Positions 1 to 11,674 of a stretch of 64,000 nt of DNA are shown in pieces; the first letter of the stretch is position 1; each line of letters begins with the position of its first letter. Source of the stretch: Pseudomonas laurentiana (lineage in GTDB: Bacteria; Pseudomonadota; Gammaproteobacteria; Pseudomonadales; Pseudomonadaceae); NCBI RefSeq assembly GCF_014648275.1, contig NZ_BMQU01000005.1, positions 1 through 64,000 on the forward strand. The letters are read 5' to 3'. The translations under genes were made by a program, and so were the position numbers. The notes beneath the pieces are model-generated. The model saw nothing but the letters and a program-made list of their open reading frames with translations, had not been told where the DNA came from and did no database searches.

Positions 1-71
1 GTTTTCCGTTTCGACTGCGCCGGAAGAGGTGCGCATTATAGAGAGATCAAACGGGGCGTCAAGGGCTAATT

Positions 72-692
72 TCAACTTTTCGTTGTAGTCGCTGCCTTAC
101 CAAGCGCCAGCCTCGGAATACGCCGCCCCAGTGCTGGAATACGTAGCGCCAACAGCAGCAGGCCAATAGTTGCGTAAATCGTCCACTCCTTCAGATCGGC
201 ACGCACGACCCAAAGGAAATGCAACAACCCCAGCCCCAGGATCGCGTAGACCAGCTTGTGCAATCGCTTCCAGCGCGCACCAAGTCGCCGCTGACTGTAA
301 CGATTAGAGGTCACAGCCAAGGCAAGCAGCCCGCTCAACCCCAGAACCCCCACAATAATGTAAGGGCGCTTGCGCAACTCTACGCCCAACTGCCCCCAGT
401 CGAGACCCAGAATGAAAAACAGGTAACAGCTCAAGTGCAACACCGCATAAGCAAAGCACCACAACCCTAGTTGGCGCCTCACCACAATCCAGCCAGACCA
501 ACCGCTTAATCGCTGCAATGGCGTCATACACAAGGTAATGAGCAAAAAGATCAACGCCCCCAGCCCCAGCCGGTCAACCAGCACCTTGCCAGGGTCAGGC
601 CCCAATGCGAACGCCCAGGCCTGATATAGCCAAAGCAACGGCCAGATGCTGGCGAGCACAAAAATACCAAGGCGAAACCACGGATAGCGCAT
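72..692 (-). CDS. msrQ: MsrQ, heme-binding membrane subunit of the MsrPQ methionine sulfoxide reductase
   Basis: This inner-membrane b-type cytochrome passes quinol-derived electrons to the periplasmic molybdoenzyme MsrP, which repairs oxidised methionines in envelope proteins. The 206-aa product has about six hydrophobic helices typical of the ferric reductase-like transmembrane family. Candidate heme ligands are His86 (in AVLHLSCY), His145 (RLHKLVY) and His158 (LLHFLW). Length fits the family (about 200 aa). The start codon sits directly against the msrP stop, with the ends sharing position 692, so the pair is translationally coupled in the usual msrP-msrQ order. No promoter is visible between them. 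Confidence 0.95.
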   Translation of the reverse strand: MRYPWFRLGIFVLASIWPLLWLYQAWAFALGPDPGKVLVDRLGLGALIFLLITLCMTPLQRLSGWSGWIVVRRQLGLWCFAYAVLHLSCYLFFILGLDWGQLGVELRKRPYIIVGVLGLSGLLALAVTSNRYSQRRLGARWKRLHKLVYAILGLGLLHFLWVVRADLKEWTIYATIGLLLLALRIPALGRRIPRLALGKAATTTKS

Positions 693-1705
693 CAGTAGTT
701 CTTCCTGAGATCAAGACCACTATAAAGAGCAGCAACCTCTTCGGCGTAACCATTGAACATCTGCGTGTCTCGCACATTAGGACTGAACAACCCACTCGGC
801 AACCGACGCTCGCGGGCCTGCGTCCAGCGCGGATGATCAACCTGAGGATTCACATTGGCATAGAAACCGTACTCCTCTGGGGCGATGCTTTGCCACGTGG
901 TTTTCGGCTGCTGCTCAACGAGACGGATACGCACGATCGACTTGATGCTCTTGAAACCATACTTCCAAGGCACAACCAACCTTAAAGGCGCGCCGTTCTG
1001 ATTAGGCAATTCCCGTCCATACATACCAACTGCCAATATGGCCAGTGGATTCATGGCCTCGTCCAAACGCAACCCTTCTACATATGGCCAGTCAATCAAG
1101 GCAAAGCCTGAACGCTGGCCAGGCATGCTTTTCGGATCCTGCAGCGTTTCAAACCGAATGTAGCGCGCCTTGGATGTTGGCTCTACTTGCTTGAGCAAGG
1201 CAGACAATGGGAACCCCAACCAAGGGATCACCATCGACCACGCCTCTACACAGCGCAACCGATAGATGCGCTCTTCCAATTGATAGGGCTTGATGAAGTC
1301 TTCCAAAGCGTAGCGACCAGGCTTACCCACCTCCCCGTCGACCACAACGGTCCAGGGCGCTGTTTTCAGCCCACCCGCGTTTTGCGCGGGGTCACCCTTG
1401 TCGGGGCCGAACTCATAGAAGTTGTTGTAGTGGGTTGCATCCTTGAATGGCGTAATGGCCTCGCCTGGCGCCGTCACCGCCTGCCATCGAGTCCCACCAA
1501 GCTTTTCATTGAACCAACCAGGTGCAGCACCGGCATCGACATCCGGGTACCGCGAGACATCTCCAGCGCGGGCCAAACGCGGCACGGCCGAAACCGCCAA
1601 GGCAGCCAGTGACCCACCCAGTAGATGGCGACGAGATATATAAAGGGATTCAGGGGTGACCTCCGACATTTTACAGTCAGAGGACTTCGGCATCTTGATC
1701 AGCAT
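692..1705 (-). CDS. msrP: MsrP, periplasmic molybdopterin-dependent protein-methionine-sulfoxide reductase
   Basis: This is the catalytic subunit that reduces methionine sulfoxide residues in periplasmic proteins using Mo-molybdopterin. A twin-arginine signal is visible at residues 24-30 (SRRHLLG), followed by a hydrophobic stretch and an Ala-x-Ala-like cleavage region (RLARA). Cys152, in RLRCVEAW, is the expected molybdenum ligand of the sulfite-oxidase-like fold. The 337-aa length fits the family. The ATG at 1705 was chosen because a GGAG box lies five bases upstream; an internal ATG at 1669 would also keep the Tat signal. It is the first gene of the msrPQ operon. Confidence 0.95.
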   Translation of the reverse strand: MLIKMPKSSDCKMSEVTPESLYISRRHLLGGSLAALAVSAVPRLARAGDVSRYPDVDAGAAPGWFNEKLGGTRWQAVTAPGEAITPFKDATHYNNFYEFGPDKGDPAQNAGGLKTAPWTVVVDGEVGKPGRYALEDFIKPYQLEERIYRLRCVEAWSMVIPWLGFPLSALLKQVEPTSKARYIRFETLQDPKSMPGQRSGFALIDWPYVEGLRLDEAMNPLAILAVGMYGRELPNQNGAPLRLVVPWKYGFKSIKSIVRIRLVEQQPKTTWQSIAPEEYGFYANVNPQVDHPRWTQARERRLPSGLFSPNVRDTQMFNGYAEEVAALYSGLDLRKNY

Positions 1706-1768
1706 GATGACTCCGCAGAACGGGTGGACTGATGCACCAGTAGACTACGGAGTCTTGCAGAAATTACA

Positions 1769-2632
1769 TCACTCTACGCTTTTCCGCCGACGCATACGCA
1801 GCAGGTACTGGATAGGACCCGAAGCAGCATAGGCAAGGAAAATCAGCAGCAGGATACGCGGCGGGTCACTGAAGACCACCGCAAACACCAGCACCACAGC
1901 AAGAATAGCAACGAAAGGTACACGCCCCTTCAGGTCGAGCTCCTTGAAGCTGTTGTACTTGATGTTGCTGACCATCAGCATACCGGCGGCAGCAACCAGA
2001 AGCGCCACCAGGAACGACAGCTTGGAACCCTGGATACCGTAATCACTGAATGCCCAGACGGTACCGGCCACCACACCCGCCGCTGCCGGGCTGGCCAGCC
2101 CGATAAAGTAGCGCTTGTCTGCCGTGCCGACCTGGGTATTGAAGCGCGCCAGGCGCAGTGCTGCACCTGCCACATAAATGAAGGCCACCATCCAGCCGAC
2201 CTTGCCCATGTCGCCCAACGCCCAGCCAAAAGCCAGCAATGCCGGTGCGACACCGAAGGCCACCATGTCCGACAAGGAGTCGTACTCGGCACCAAAAGCA
2301 CTTTGGGTATTGGTCATGCGTGCAACGCGACCATCAAGACCATCAAGCACCATGGCCACAAAGATGGCGATGGCGGCGAGCGCGAAATACTTGCTCGCCT
2401 CACGCGGATCACCAGCACTCAAGGCGCTTTGTGCGCTCATCGAGCTGATGATGGAATAGAAACCGGCAAACAGGTTGGCGGTGGTAAAGAGATTGGGCAG
2501 CAGATAGATACCACGATGCCGCACCTTGCGTCCTTCGGCGTCATGCCCTTCTTCAACATGCTCATCGATCGGTAGCAGGCTTTCGGCGTCGGAGGCCTTG
2601 TTGGGCTCTTCAGGACGTTCGCTCATGGACAT
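1769..2632 (-). CDS. pssA: PssA, CDP-diacylglycerol-serine O-phosphatidyltransferase
   Basis: It makes phosphatidylserine from CDP-diacylglycerol and L-serine, the committed step to phosphatidylethanolamine, in the inner membrane. The CDP-alcohol phosphotransferase signature is complete: Asp100-Gly101-x2-Ala104-Arg105-x8-Gly114-x3-Asp118-x3-Asp122. Several hydrophobic helices follow. The first 40 residues are acidic and polar, probably a cytosolic tail. The family is the membrane-embedded type, unlike the phospholipase-D-like enzyme of Escherichia coli. It lies downstream of ilvC but beyond that gene's terminator, so it probably has its own promoter in 2633-2720, where I could not pin one down. 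Confidence 0.93.
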   Translation of the reverse strand: MSMSERPEEPNKASDAESLLPIDEHVEEGHDAEGRKVRHRGIYLLPNLFTTANLFAGFYSIISSMSAQSALSAGDPREASKYFALAAIAIFVAMVLDGLDGRVARMTNTQSAFGAEYDSLSDMVAFGVAPALLAFGWALGDMGKVGWMVAFIYVAGAALRLARFNTQVGTADKRYFIGLASPAAAGVVAGTVWAFSDYGIQGSKLSFLVALLVAAAGMLMVSNIKYNSFKELDLKGRVPFVAILAVVLVFAVVFSDPPRILLLIFLAYAASGPIQYLLRMRRRKSVE

Positions 2633-2725
2633 TACCTTGCAACGGTTTGGAAAATTTCGACTGTTGTTTGCAACGAGGGTTCGTGCAAACAGTGAGCTTT
2701 ATACCAGAAGCTGACCCTCTAAACG

Positions 2726-2751
2726 AAAAAACGCGGCCGAAGCCGCGTTTT
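2726..2751 (-). terminator. Rho-independent terminator of the ilvINC operon
   Basis: Read on the minus strand, a GCGGC-TTCG-GCCGC type stem with a UUCG tetraloop is followed by six or more T residues. It starts about 20 bases after the ilvC stop codon. Confidence 0.9.
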
Positions 2752-2769
2752 CATCGCATCAAGGCAAGA

Positions 2770-3822
<1,053 letters not shown>

Positions 3823-3835
3823 CTAATTTTTTGAG

Positions 3836-4327
3836 TTAGATGCTAAGAACTTTGTCGCCACGGGCAATGCCAGTGACGCCACTGCGTACGGTTTCGAGAA
3901 TGGACGCGGTACCGATAGCCTGAATGAAACTGTCCAGTTTGTCGCTGGTACCGGTCAGTTGAACGGTATAGACACTGGCACTGACATCGACGATCTGACC
4001 CCGATAGATATCGGTAGTGCGCTTGATCTCGGCACGCTGTGCGCCCGTAGCCTTGACCTTGACCAGCATCAGTTCACGTTCGATATGCGCGCTTTCTGAA
4101 AGGTCGACCAACTTGACCACTTCAACCAGCTTGTTCAGGTTCTTGGTGATCTGCTCGATCACTTCATCATGGCCGACCGTTGTCAGCGTCAGACGCGACA
4201 GGGTCGGGTCTTCAGTCGGAGCAACCGTCAGGCTTTCGATGTTGTAGTTGCGCTGGGAGAACAAGCCAACCACGCGCGACAAGGCACCGGGTTCGTTTTC
4301 CAACAGCAAGGAAATAATGTGCCGCAT
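3836..4327 (-). CDS. ilvN: IlvN/IlvH, acetolactate synthase small (regulatory) subunit
   Basis: This regulatory subunit of acetohydroxyacid synthase binds valine and stabilises the catalytic subunit. The 163-aa product opens with MRHIISLLLENEPGALSRV, the beginning of an N-terminal ACT domain (about residues 4-75), followed by the conserved C-terminal small-subunit domain. The frame is open ten codons upstream, but the ATG at 4327 gives the canonical length and begins two bases after the ilvI stop, as expected for subunits made in fixed ratio. Pseudomonads label this gene ilvN or ilvH. Confidence 0.96.
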   Translation of the reverse strand: MRHIISLLLENEPGALSRVVGLFSQRNYNIESLTVAPTEDPTLSRLTLTTVGHDEVIEQITKNLNKLVEVVKLVDLSESAHIERELMLVKVKATGAQRAEIKRTTDIYRGQIVDVSASVYTVQLTGTSDKLDSFIQAIGTASILETVRSGVTGIARGDKVLSI

Positions 4328-4329
4328 GA

Positions 4330-6054
<1,725 letters not shown>

Positions 6055-6152
6055 GTTGTTCACCTCTAAAACGCCAGAATACCGTCCGTTGGGAACGGGT
6101 CTTAATAGGTTTACTGCCAAGCAGAGCATGAGCGACGGAATCGCCGACTACG

Positions 6153-6266
6153 TCAGCACTGACTGAGCAAGTATTGGGAGCGCCCCAAAGTGTTGCGGGG
6201 TTTTCCCACCCAGCGCGAGGTAACGCGTTGCGGGGTGTAACAGGTCGGCGCGGGTGTGCGCCTCAT
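6153..6266 (-). CDS. possible 37-aa leader ORF upstream of ilvI
   Basis: Within the untranslated leader of the ilv operon, an ATG at 6266 opens 37 codons ending in TGA at 6153. The peptide begins MRRTPAPTCY and ends QYLLSQC. It is Arg-, Pro- and Thr-rich, not a run of Leu, Val or Ile codons, so it is not an obvious classical attenuation peptide. No strong ribosome binding site precedes it. It lies wholly between the predicted promoter and the ilvI GTG. It may be a chance frame. Confidence 0.3.
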   Translation of the reverse strand: MRRTPAPTCYTPQRVTSRWVGKPRNTLGRSQYLLSQC

Positions 6267-6316
6267 GATCTGCTTAGCGGGTCTGCTTCTGGCAGTCCCT
6301 CTACAGCGGACTTTGG

Positions 6317-6345
6317 ATTGTTCTGATTCGAACTGCTCAAGTCAA
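6317..6345 (-). promoter_or_regulatory. predicted sigma-70 promoter of ilvI-ilvN-ilvC
   Basis: On the minus strand, TTGACT (6345-6340) is separated by 17 bp from AACAAT (6322-6317). Transcription would start near 6310 and give a leader of about 250 nt before the ilvI GTG at 6054. The -35 is near consensus and the -10 is weak. The 423-bp gap between ilvI and the YqcC gene holds this promoter, the small leader ORF and one hairpin; I see nothing else in it. Confidence 0.5.
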
Positions 6346-6436
6346 GTGATCTTCGCGGTTAATTCACCACAAACCGCTCTGGAGCAGGTAGAAAAGCAAT
6401 TGTCCAAGCCTCAGAAGCATCAGCTAAAGGGGGAAA

Positions 6437-6458
6437 CGGGGCAAGCAGGGCTGCCCCG
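6437..6458 (-). terminator. hairpin after the mrcB-TPR-yqcC operon, possible terminator
   Basis: CGGGGCA (6437-6443) can pair with TGCCCCG (6452-6458). On the minus strand it lies about 20 bases after the YqcC-family stop and is followed by a broken pyrimidine tract rather than a clean T-run. Confidence 0.35.
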
Positions 6459-6477
6459 GAGAGACACGCGCGGAACC

Positions 6478-6807
6478 TCAGCGGGACGAACGGATCAATT
6501 CGTCAAACTCCGCCAGCAGTTGGCGCAGTCTCGTAGTTTCCTGCACGCGATCCACATAGACCATCTCGGCCATCTCGAGGATGCCGGATGCGTTGGGCAG
6601 CGGCAGGTCGTTTTCAAGAATCATCTTCATCCGCTGGAGGAAGACCCACTGCAGCCACTGCTCGAAGGACAGCGTATCAACCGAAAAGGGCTCGACACTT
6701 GCCAGCGCTTGCGCACTCGGCGCCCTCTCCTCCCACCATCCGCGCAAGCGCAGCTCCTGCTCGATCAGCAACAGATGGTCGGCGATTGACGGGACCCGCT
6801 TGTCCAT
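6478..6807 (-). CDS. YqcC family protein (DUF446)
   Basis: This is a 109-aa, mostly helical, cytosolic protein of the YqcC/DUF446 family, recognised from the N-terminal pattern HLLLIEQELRLRGWW and the central FEQWLQWVFLQRM segment. Its biochemical function is not known to me. In Escherichia coli a relative sits beside truC, but here it closes an operon behind mrcB and a TPR lipoprotein. The ATG overlaps the TAA stop of the TPR gene by one base (TAATG), which implies translational coupling. No transmembrane helix or signal peptide is visible. Confidence 0.85.
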   Translation of the reverse strand: MDKRVPSIADHLLLIEQELRLRGWWEERAPSAQALASVEPFSVDTLSFEQWLQWVFLQRMKMILENDLPLPNASGILEMAEMVYVDRVQETTRLRQLLAEFDELIRSSR

Positions 6808-7547
6808 TACGAGTTCACCCGTGCTTTCTGACGGGCCAACGCAGCGCCAGCGGCATCACCCTGTTTCTCGCGTGACTGGGCGATGATATCCCACAGTCCG
6901 GCCTGCAAATCTGGTCGGCCGTTGGCATAGGTGAGCGCCCGTCGAGCCAGTTGCTCGGATTGAGCCGCATCGCCTTGAGCCAAGCGTACCTGAGCCAGAC
7001 GGTAGAGCACTTGCGGCTCGCGTGGCGCGATACGCTGGGCACGCTCCAGGCTGGACGAAGCACCGTTGTAATCACCACTGCCCTGCTGTTGCTGCGCCGT
7101 GGTCAACAACGCCAGCACCGGACCATCCAGCTGCTCATCCGCTGACAAACCGCCTGCGGTGCTCCGAGGGATACCTGTCGGAGCGCTGGGCGCACTGTAG
7201 CCGCCCGAGCCGATTGATGCGGTAGTCATGGGTTCCGAGGTCACCGGGCCAGGTGTAATCGGCCCAGGTGTGATCGGCGCTGCGCTGGTCGAAGCCGGGA
7301 ATGCCTGGATCGGTGCTGCACCGGCACCCTGCGGCACCATTACCGTGACGGCATCGTTCTGAGGAATCGCTTGTGCCTGACGCGCACCACTGGCGACTGC
7401 ATTGTAGCCACCGCGGTTGGCCGTTACTCGCTCACTGTTGGAAACACGCGTGCTCGATTCGACCACAGGGATCGAACCGCGTTGCACGCTGGCACAGCCA
7501 TTGAGTAGCGCCAGTGCCGTCAAGGCAGGAAACCACCACTTATTCAC
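6807..7547 (-). CDS. tetratricopeptide repeat lipoprotein downstream of mrcB
   Basis: This is a 246-aa predicted lipoprotein. A short hydrophobic leader ends in the lipobox LNGC, with the lipidated Cys near residue 18. A Pro-, Gly- and Ser-rich linker follows (about residues 70-130, including repeated GPITPGP units), then TPR-like helical repeats from about 140 to 246 (LLTTAQQQQGSGDYNGA, RIAPREPQVLYRLAQVRL). The start is a GTG at 7547, preceded by AGAGGG. It lies 22 bp after mrcB in the same operon. An inferred role is an outer-membrane or periplasmic partner of PBP1b, by analogy with lipoprotein activators of this synthase; this is context only. Confidence 0.85.
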   Translation of the reverse strand: MNKWWFPALTALALLNGCASVQRGSIPVVESSTRVSNSERVTANRGGYNAVASGARQAQAIPQNDAVTVMVPQGAGAAPIQAFPASTSAAPITPGPITPGPVTSEPMTTASIGSGGYSAPSAPTGIPRSTAGGLSADEQLDGPVLALLTTAQQQQGSGDYNGASSSLERAQRIAPREPQVLYRLAQVRLAQGDAAQSEQLARRALTYANGRPDLQAGLWDIIAQSREKQGDAAGAALARQKARVNS

Positions 7548-7569
7548 TTCACACCCTCTTCGCTAGTGC

Positions 7570-9891
7570 TTAATTCATCCAACCCTTGACCCAGTCCATC
7601 ACCGATTCGGCTGGCGTTGATTCGCCACCACAGGCAGGACCGGCAGGCGGTTCGCTGCCGCGAATATACGGCATCTGGACTGCCCCAGGGCAGCTTGCGT
7701 CCGAACCCTGCCCAGAATGGGCATCGACCCAGGCCATCACTACGTTGTCTGGCTGCGGCATATCCAGTGGCAGCGGGTCGGCTTTGCGCATGAAACTGGT
7801 CCACACCTGCAGTGCACCGGTGGCACCGGTAAACGGCGTCTTGCCGTTGTCATCGCGCCCCAACCAGACGACCGCCAGCAGGTCCTGACTGAAACCTGCG
7901 AACCAACTGTCTCGTGAGTCGTTACTGGTACCCGTCTTGCCAGCCAATGTCAGCGAGCTGGGCAATACACTGTAAACCGAACGCCCGGTGCCTTCACGCA
8001 TGACCCGCTGCATGGCGTTCTGCACCAGATAGATGGAGCCTGGATCAAAACGTTGCTGGATCTGGAACGGGTAGCGCTTGAGTGGCTCACCCTCGGCCGT
8101 CAGCACGCTGCGAATACCGCGCATCGGTGTATTGAAGCCACCGTTAGCCAGCGTCTGGTACATGGTTGCCACCTGCATCGGTGACATACCGCCCGCCCCC
8201 AGCAGCATTGATGGGAACGCCGGCCAATCGACCTCGACACCCAACCGGCCGATGGTTTTCAGCACATTGGGCACACCCACTTCCAGGCCAAGCTTGGCCG
8301 TGGACAGGTTATAGGAGTTCGCCAGCCCCTGATAAAGATAGATGGTGCCATGGGCTCGCCGATCATAGTTCTGTGGCTTCCATACCTGACCATCGGCCCC
8401 CTTGACCGAGAAAGGCTCGTCCTGGACCCAGCTCGTGAGCGTGTACTGGCTTGGCTTTTCCAGCGCGGTCAGGTAAACCGCCGGCTTGACCAAAGAACCA
8501 ATTGGACGGACAGCGTCCACAGCCCGGTTAAAGCCGGCAAATCCGGGTTGACGGCTACCAATCAACGCCTGGACCTCACCCGTCTCAGGATTGGTCACCA
8601 CCATGGCTGCCTCAACCTCGTCCGCCCCCTTACGCCCAGCAAGACGCTTGAAGGTGTCGGTAACCGATGCCTCTGCCTTCATCTGCAAAATAGGGTCGAA
8701 GCTGGTGAAGATACGCAGACCTTCCTCGGTCAAGTCTTCATCACGGTAGTCCTGACGCAGTTGACGCTTGACCAGGTCAAGGAAGCCAGGGAACGAACTG
8801 TCGGCCAGGCTGCCACGCTTGGTAACGCCTAACGGCATTTTCTTCGCGGCTTCTACAGCTTCAGGGGTCGCAACCCCCTGCTCGGCCAATAGGTCGAGCA
8901 CCAGGTTACGTCGCACCGTTGCTCGCTCGGGATAACGCCGCGGGTTGTAGTAGGAAGGTCCCTTGACCATCCCTACCAACAACGCGACTTGATGCAACTT
9001 GAGCTCCGACAGCGGCTGACTGAAGAAGAACTGACTGGCCAGACCGAAACCATGCACCGCTCGCTGACCATCCTGGCCGATAAATACCTCGTTGAGGTAG
9101 GCCTCAAGAATCTCTCGCTTGTCATAGTGCAGCTCAAGCAGCATCGCCATCATGGCTTCTGTGAGTTTGCGGCTCAGGCTGCGCTCATTGGTCAGGTAGA
9201 AGTTCTTGACCAATTGCTGGGTCAGGGTACTGCCCCCCTGACGCATGGCGCCAGATGAGGTGTTGACCCAGATGGCCCGTGCAATCGACTTGGGCGAAAC
9301 ACCAAAGTGTGAGTAGAAGTCGCGATCTTCCACCGCAACCAGGGTTTCAAGCAGGTAAGGCGGAACCTGATCAAGCTTGATCAGGATGCGGTCTTCAAGG
9401 TTCTTCGGATACAGCCCGCCGATCAGTAGCGGTTCCAGGCGTACCACCGCCAGTTTCGAGCCATTGGCGCCAGTCAAACCGGCAACATAATCGCCCGAAA
9501 AGCGCACTTGCACGGCCTGGGCCTGCTCCAGCCCTTCATAGAACTGGAAGCCACGGGTATTGATATCGACAGTATTGCCACTGACGGCAGCAGCACCCGG
9601 GCCATTGGCGACGCTTTCGCGCCGATAGCCCAAGGCATCAAGTTCGATGAGGAAGTCGTCCTTGCTCAGCTTCTGGCCGACGAACAGCTCCAACGGCCGA
9701 GCATAGACTTTGGCCGGGATCGTCCAGCGCTTGCCGGAGAATTTCTCCTGGACTACCGCATCGAAATAAATCGCAAAGCCCGCGAGTACGACAAGGCCGA
9801 CAAGACCGAGCTTAAAAGCCCAGCCCAGCAAGGCGCGCACGCGACCAGAAGGACGTTTTTTGGGGGTACGGGAAGATTGGGTACGAGTCAT
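7570..9891 (-). CDS. mrcB: PBP1b, bifunctional peptidoglycan glycosyltransferase/transpeptidase
   Basis: This class A penicillin-binding protein polymerises and cross-links peptidoglycan at the outer face of the inner membrane. The 773-aa product has a basic cytosolic tail (1-24), one membrane anchor (about 26-45), a UB2H-like domain (about 55-150) and a GT51 domain. The catalytic Glu is 188 (VEDRDFY), with QGGSTLTQQ at 218-226. The transpeptidase domain shows SxxK at Ser466-Lys469 (SLVK), SYN at 526-528 and KTG at 652-654. All catalytic motifs are intact. It leads the operon and is divergent from the kinase-like gene; both promoters must lie in 9892-10008. Confidence 0.97.
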   Translation of the reverse strand: MTRTQSSRTPKKRPSGRVRALLGWAFKLGLVGLVVLAGFAIYFDAVVQEKFSGKRWTIPAKVYARPLELFVGQKLSKDDFLIELDALGYRRESVANGPGAAAVSGNTVDINTRGFQFYEGLEQAQAVQVRFSGDYVAGLTGANGSKLAVVRLEPLLIGGLYPKNLEDRILIKLDQVPPYLLETLVAVEDRDFYSHFGVSPKSIARAIWVNTSSGAMRQGGSTLTQQLVKNFYLTNERSLSRKLTEAMMAMLLELHYDKREILEAYLNEVFIGQDGQRAVHGFGLASQFFFSQPLSELKLHQVALLVGMVKGPSYYNPRRYPERATVRRNLVLDLLAEQGVATPEAVEAAKKMPLGVTKRGSLADSSFPGFLDLVKRQLRQDYRDEDLTEEGLRIFTSFDPILQMKAEASVTDTFKRLAGRKGADEVEAAMVVTNPETGEVQALIGSRQPGFAGFNRAVDAVRPIGSLVKPAVYLTALEKPSQYTLTSWVQDEPFSVKGADGQVWKPQNYDRRAHGTIYLYQGLANSYNLSTAKLGLEVGVPNVLKTIGRLGVEVDWPAFPSMLLGAGGMSPMQVATMYQTLANGGFNTPMRGIRSVLTAEGEPLKRYPFQIQQRFDPGSIYLVQNAMQRVMREGTGRSVYSVLPSSLTLAGKTGTSNDSRDSWFAGFSQDLLAVVWLGRDDNGKTPFTGATGALQVWTSFMRKADPLPLDMPQPDNVVMAWVDAHSGQGSDASCPGAVQMPYIRGSEPPAGPACGGESTPAESVMDWVKGWMN

Positions 9892-10008
9892 GGCCGCGGA
9901 TTATACGCACTTTATTGTTCGTCGACAGGCGCCCTCCGGCGGTTTGCACAGGGGCCGCTTGTCGCCATAATGGGCGCTTAGACTCTTCACGACTCCAAAG
10001 GATCGCCC

Positions 10009-11571
10009 GTGAGCCAAGCCTTGATTGCAGCCCTGCAAAACCCAGCCCTGTACCCTCACCCCGTGACCGGTTTCCAGGTTATCGAGACGCACATTTCTTG
10101 GGTTCTGCTCACCGGCGAATTCGCCTACAAAATCAAGAAACCGATGAATTTCGGCTTCCTCGACTTTACCGAACTGGCCCAGCGCAAGCACTTCTGTAAT
10201 GAAGAACTGCGCCTGAACCAGCGCCTGACCCAAGGGCTCTACCTGGAAGTACTGCCAATTACCGGCAGCGCCGAGGCCCCGCAGCTAGGCGGCGCAGGCG
10301 AACCGATCGAATACGCATTGAAGATGCGCCAGTTCCCCCAGAGCCAGATGCTCAACACGCTGCAGGCCAATGGCGAACTGACGGCTGAGCATATCGACCA
10401 GATGGCCCACCAGATTGCGCATTTCCACTTGAACGCACCCCAGGTAGCCATCGATCACCCGCTGGGTACTCCTGAAAGCGTGATGGCCCCGGTCGAGCAG
10501 AACTTCGAGCAGATACGCCCCTTCCTCAGCGAAAAAGCTGACCTGCAACAGCTCGATGCCCTTCAGGCGTGGGCACGCAGCAGCTTCGACCGCCTTCACG
10601 GATTGCTGGAAGCCCGCAAAGCCCAGGGGTTCATCCGCGAGTGCCACGGTGATATTCACCTGGGCAATGCCACGCTGATCGACGGAAAGGTGGTGATCTT
10701 CGACTGCATTGAGTTCAACGAGCCATTCCGCCTGACTGATGTCTATGCCGACACCGCATTCCTGGCGATGGACCTGGAAGATCGCGGCCTCAAGTCGCTG
10801 TCGCGGCGTTTCGTCAGCCAATACCTGGAGCTGACCGGTGACTATGAAGGCCTTGAACTGCTGAACTTCTACAAAGCCTACCGCGCACTGGTACGAGCCA
10901 AGGTCGCCCTGTTCAGCATGCCGGCCAATGCCGACGGTGTGCAGCGTGCAGCCACCCTGCGCCAGTACCGCAACTACGCCAACCTGGCGGAGAGCTACAG
11001 CGCTATTCCTTCGCGCTTCCTGGCGATCACCCATGGTGTGTCGGCCGTCGGTAAAAGCCATGTAGCCATGCGTATGGTCGAGGCACTCGGCGCTATCCGC
11101 TTGCGTTCAGATGTAGAACGCAAGCGTCTGTTCGGCGAACAAAAAACCGAAAGCGTCGGCCAGCTGAAAGCGGGTATCTATAATCAGGATGCCAGCCAAG
11201 CAACCTATGCGCGCCTGCATACACTGGCAAACGCTATCCTGCGTGCAGGTTTCCCGGTGGTCATTGATGCCACCTACCTGGCGCACGCACAACGTCAAAC
11301 CGCCGCAGCTATTGCTGGTGATACAGGCGTGCCGTTCCTGATACTCGATTGCAATGCACCTGATGCGGTGATCGCAAGCTGGCTGAAACAGCGCCAGGCC
11401 GACCAAAACGACCCATCCGACGCAACCCTTGAGGTGATCGCCGCGCAGAAGGCCAACCGTGACCCGCTGAGCGCCGAAGAACTGCTGCATAGCAAGCGGG
11501 TAGAGACCAACGAAAGCGGAAGCCTCGACGAACTGGTCAAGCAGATTCGACAGAAACTGCCTGGCCTGTAA
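10009..11571 (+). CDS. two-domain APH-like kinase and P-loop ATPase of unknown substrate
   Basis: This 520-aa protein joins two ATP-using domains. The N-terminal half resembles aminoglycoside/choline kinases, with YKIKKP near residue 42 and a Brenner motif at His213-Asn220 (HGDIHLGN) followed by the metal-binding FDCIEF. The C-terminal half has a Walker A loop at 343-350 (GVSAVGKS) and resembles gluconate-kinase-like or zeta-toxin-like P-loop kinases. Such fusions are widespread in Proteobacteria. Resistance to aminoglycosides should not be assumed and the substrate is unknown. The start is GTG at 10009. It is monocistronic and faces away from mrcB. Confidence 0.85.
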   Translation: MSQALIAALQNPALYPHPVTGFQVIETHISWVLLTGEFAYKIKKPMNFGFLDFTELAQRKHFCNEELRLNQRLTQGLYLEVLPITGSAEAPQLGGAGEPIEYALKMRQFPQSQMLNTLQANGELTAEHIDQMAHQIAHFHLNAPQVAIDHPLGTPESVMAPVEQNFEQIRPFLSEKADLQQLDALQAWARSSFDRLHGLLEARKAQGFIRECHGDIHLGNATLIDGKVVIFDCIEFNEPFRLTDVYADTAFLAMDLEDRGLKSLSRRFVSQYLELTGDYEGLELLNFYKAYRALVRAKVALFSMPANADGVQRAATLRQYRNYANLAESYSAIPSRFLAITHGVSAVGKSHVAMRMVEALGAIRLRSDVERKRLFGEQKTESVGQLKAGIYNQDASQATYARLHTLANAILRAGFPVVIDATYLAHAQRQTAAAIAGDTGVPFLILDCNAPDAVIASWLKQRQADQNDPSDATLEVIAAQKANRDPLSAEELLHSKRVETNESGSLDELVKQIRQKLPGL

Positions 11572-11618
11572 GTAACGCTCGTACGTGAAGCAGTCGACAC
11601 TTCTCGACTGTGGGTTAG

Positions 11619-11670
11619 CGCCTCCTAGGTGATGGCACTATAGTGTCATCGTACATATAACCAGGAGGCG
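11619..11670 (+). promoter_or_regulatory. nested inverted repeats masking the pentapeptide gene's ribosome binding site
   Basis: CGCCTCCT (11619-11626) is the exact complement of AGGAGGCG (11663-11670), which contains the AGGAGG Shine-Dalgarno of the gene starting at 11675. Inside the loop lies a 20-bp near-perfect palindrome (11631-11650, one mismatched pair per arm) centred on CTATAG. If the transcript begins upstream of 11619, the ribosome binding site would be paired. If the TATAGT at the palindrome centre is a -10 box, the left arm is not transcribed and the palindrome may be an operator instead. Confidence 0.4.
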
Positions 11671-11674
11671 AACC

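Noticed and set aside
6256-6789. A 177-codon plus-strand ORF between ilvI and the YqcC gene
   Set aside because: Most of it is antisense to the YqcC-family gene, and its start falls in the ilv leader with no ribosome binding site.
10009-11571. Aminoglycoside resistance gene
   Set aside because: The Brenner motif is shared by many small-molecule kinases. The fused P-loop domain and core-genome context argue for housekeeping metabolism.
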